DNA of 32,507 bases from Amarolinea aalborgensis (GTDB lineage: Bacteria; Chloroflexota; Anaerolineae; SSC4; Amarolineaceae), in NCBI RefSeq assembly GCF_900491745.1, contig NZ_UETR01000036.1, forward strand, positions 1-32,507, given 5' to 3'. Each line of letters starts with the position of its first letter. Within the stretch, counting starts at the first letter, position 1. The translations under genes and the position numbers were made by a program. The notes under the pieces are model-generated. The model did not search any database, was not told where the DNA came from, and worked only from the letters and a program-made list of their open reading frames with translations. This document shows positions 31,065 through 32,507 of this stretch, in pieces.

Positions 31065-31107
31065 CCTCCGTCGGTCCCAGATTATGGACAAACAACTGGT
31101 CGCGACG

Positions 31108-31135
31108 ATTATAGCCCAGATCGGCAGGCTGTCAA
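31108..31135 (-). promoter_or_regulatory. Perfect-consensus promoter of the glycoside hydrolase gene
   Basis: On the minus strand, TTGACA (31130-31135), a 16-base spacer and TATAAT (31108-31113); both hexamers are exact consensus. Start near 31101, about 37 bases before the ATG. This excludes upstream in-frame starts beyond about 31101. Confidence 0.85.
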
Positions 31136-31199
31136 CGAGCGATCGAATCAACTTCCAGTTCCGGCTGCGGCCGCTGACCTGTGCCCAGATTGAACCGGT

Positions 31200-31254
31200 G
31201 AACGCTTCGCGCGCGAGCGGGCGCTGCTGAAGAGCGTCCGCTCGCTAAGCGTTC
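31200..31254. repeat. Long inverted repeat after the esterase gene
   Basis: Outer arms GAACGCTT (31200-31207) and AAGCGTTC (31247-31254) enclose inner arms GCGAGCGG (31213-31220) and CCGCTCGC (31238-31245). Five more pairs (GCGCT with AGCGT, one G-U) lead to a seven-base loop. About 21 bp in total. No T-run on either strand. It lies 24 bases after the esterase stop, so it could stabilise or end that transcript. Confidence 0.75.
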
Positions 31255-31278
31255 AATGCATCCCTCGCGCTGGGCGAT

Positions 31279-32352
31279 CTACTTCAGATTGGCGGCCAGG
31301 AAGCCCAGCACCACCTTCATGTTAGCGGCATCGCTGAACTGCGAACCACCGTGGCCAGCGCCTTCGAGGAAGGTCAGCGTAGCCTTGTCCGATCCGGCGG
31401 CTTTCAGCGCATCGTACAACAGTTGACCTTGCTGCGGCGGCACGTTGCAGTCTGCGGTGCCGTGCTGGATCAGGAAGGCCGGGGCTGCAGCCGATGCATA
31501 GGTGATTGGGTTGACGAGTTTGACCTTGTCGGGCACAGTTTGGATCGGCGCGCCGATCACCAGCGACTCGGGCGAATCGGCAGCGTCGTGGGTGGCAGGG
31601 CAAGAGGTGCCGGCGAACTGCTTGTCCATCTGCAGGAAATCGGTAGGGCCGAACCAATCCACCACGGCCTGCACGCAGCTCGATTGATTGGCGTTGCCCA
31701 AATCGGCCCCTTCCAGCGCCGCTGCGCCGCACGAAGTGCCCAACAACGCCACCAGGTTCCCGCCGGCTGACTGGCCGAAAGCGGCAAACCGCTGTGGGTC
31801 GAGTTTGTACTGGCCCGCGTTGGCGCGCAGGAAGCGCACCGCGGCCTTGACGTCTTGAATCTGTGCAGGAGCCAGGGCCTCGCCGCTCAGGCGATAGTCC
31901 ACGCTGGCGACCGCGTAACCGGCGGCCAGGAACTCGTCGGCGCCGGCCGGATTGCTCTTATCACCCATCATGAAGCCGCCGCCGTGCACGTTGATGACCA
32001 ACGGGAAGGGGCCGCTGCCTTCCGGCAGATACAGGTCGAGCTTCTGCGTCGCGGAGACCGAGGCATAGACCACATCCTTGAAGGTTGGCGTGGCCTTAAC
32101 TTGCGTCATACCGCCGCCAGGCGCGCCGCGGCCAACCGGCGCGGCTGGCGCCGCACCTGCCGCTGTGGGCGTTGCGGCTGCCGTGGCCGGCGCTGTGGGC
32201 GTTGCGGCTGCCGTGGCCGGCGCGGCTGGCGCGGTGGCCGCGCAGCCGGCGATGATCCCGCTCACAAGCACGATCAGGACGCCGACGGCGAGTAATCTCA
32301 GCCCCGCGCGGCGGCGCTGGGTAGGGCGATTGATTTCAGAAGACATAGACAT
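31279..32352 (-). CDS. Secreted lipoprotein alpha/beta-hydrolase (esterase, BD-FAE/HSL-like)
   Basis: 357 residues. The signal LLAVGVLIVLVSGIIAGC ends at lipobox Cys37, so the enzyme is tethered outside the membrane. Residues 38-80 are an Ala/Pro/Thr linker made partly of two identical ten-residue repeats. The catalytic domain has the HGGG oxyanion motif (123-126), nucleophile Ser195 in FGQSAGGN, Asp301 in HGTADCNVP and His334 in GAGHGGSQF, an intact triad of the carboxylesterase/feruloyl esterase type. Substrate unknown; it could deacylate plant or surface polysaccharide next to the glycosidase gene. The start at 32352 follows AAGGAG ten bases upstream; an in-frame ATG at 32406 would spoil the signal peptide. 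Confidence 0.88.
   Translation of the reverse strand: MSMSSEINRPTQRRRAGLRLLAVGVLIVLVSGIIAGCAATAPAAPATAAATPTAPATAAATPTAAGAAPAAPVGRGAPGGGMTQVKATPTFKDVVYASVSATQKLDLYLPEGSGPFPLVINVHGGGFMMGDKSNPAGADEFLAAGYAVASVDYRLSGEALAPAQIQDVKAAVRFLRANAGQYKLDPQRFAAFGQSAGGNLVALLGTSCGAAALEGADLGNANQSSCVQAVVDWFGPTDFLQMDKQFAGTSCPATHDAADSPESLVIGAPIQTVPDKVKLVNPITYASAAAPAFLIQHGTADCNVPPQQGQLLYDALKAAGSDKATLTFLEGAGHGGSQFSDAANMKVVLGFLAANLK
32161..32220. repeat. Two identical 30-bp tandem copies in the esterase linker
   Basis: 32161-32190 and 32191-32220 are identical base for base and code for a ten-residue Ala/Thr/Pro unit twice in the flexible linker after the lipidated Cys. The 30-base period keeps the frame. Confidence 0.92.
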
Positions 32353-32419
32353 TTTTACGAACTCCTTTTTTGGTGTTGCCAGGCGGATCGCCTTGACGCT
32401 CACCATCGTAGCGGAAGAA

Positions 32420-32437
32420 TCTCAAGAAATTCTCAAG
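32420..32437 (-). promoter_or_regulatory. PhoB-box-like direct repeat upstream of the esterase gene
   Basis: TCTCAAG (32420-32426), four A/T bases (AAAT) and TCTCAAG again (32431-32437), an 11-base period. Read on the gene's strand it is CTTGAGA-N4-CTTGAGA. Two heptamers spaced by four A/T bases is the layout bound by OmpR/PhoB-family response regulators as dimers. It lies about 70 bases before the esterase start. I see no confident -10/-35 pair here. Confidence 0.45.
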
Positions 32438-32507
32438 ATCGTTTGCACAGATTCTGAGGATTGCGCGACCGGCAGCCAGGCCTCCCGCCTGCAGCAATTC
32501 CCAATGT

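Overview
The window reads as chromosomal DNA from a GC-rich bacterium. The best guess is a member of Chloroflexota (Anaerolineae or Caldilineae type). This is an inference from gene content: an FMN-dependent type 2 isopentenyl-diphosphate isomerase beside a polyprenyl synthase, an Rpn/DUF4351 protein with a Met-Gln-Gln-Gly tail, an ABC exporter of the DUF990 type, Ala/Pro/Thr-rich lipoproteins, and seven-base repeats between genes. No rRNA gene is present to settle it. Genes are dense, ordinary in codon use and almost all intact. I see no prophage, insertion sequence, CRISPR array or plasmid feature.

Layout. 1-207 is the 5' end of a GH13 glucosidase (minus strand), followed by a tRNA-Asp with its own promoter and terminator (235-408). 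457-3487 is a minus-strand run: MobA, an alkyltransferase-like protein, a nitrilase-superfamily protein whose catalytic Cys is Gly, and threonine aldolase. 3667-6884 is a lipid segment: acpP (minus) and fni (plus) diverge from back-to-back consensus promoters, with a polyprenyl diphosphate synthase and a small lipoprotein after fni. 6893-20258 is a 13 kb minus-strand block. In transcription order it holds RNase D, a beta-CASP ribonuclease, a very long class A penicillin-binding protein, SurE, IlvE, a PH/DUF1648 membrane protein, an ALG5-like glycosyltransferase, a three-gene ABC exporter, and an Rpn-family protein with its own promoter.

20300-20366 holds a second divergent promoter pair. The plus-strand promoter starts a roughly 400-base leader ahead of a UgpC/MsmX-type sugar-importer ATPase. 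22022-25413 is an exopolysaccharide segment (two GT2 glycosyltransferases and a polyprenyl-phosphate sugar transferase). gatC-gatA, a sugar nucleotidyltransferase and a class I aminotransferase follow on the plus strand. The end holds, on the minus strand, a membrane-anchored glycosidase with a perfect-consensus promoter and a lipoprotein esterase preceded by a PhoB-box-like direct repeat.

The genes are mainly housekeeping and envelope functions: isoprenoid chains that may feed lipid carriers, glycosyltransferases that use such carriers, peptidoglycan synthesis, sugar uptake and glycan hydrolysis. No clearly new multi-gene system is visible. The most notable signals are the nitrilase-fold protein lacking its nucleophile, the ugpC leader (an 11-base match to the 16S 3' end overlapping a 23-codon ORF, with a possible pairing that hides it), the heptanucleotide repeats between genes, and the two head-to-head promoter pairs.
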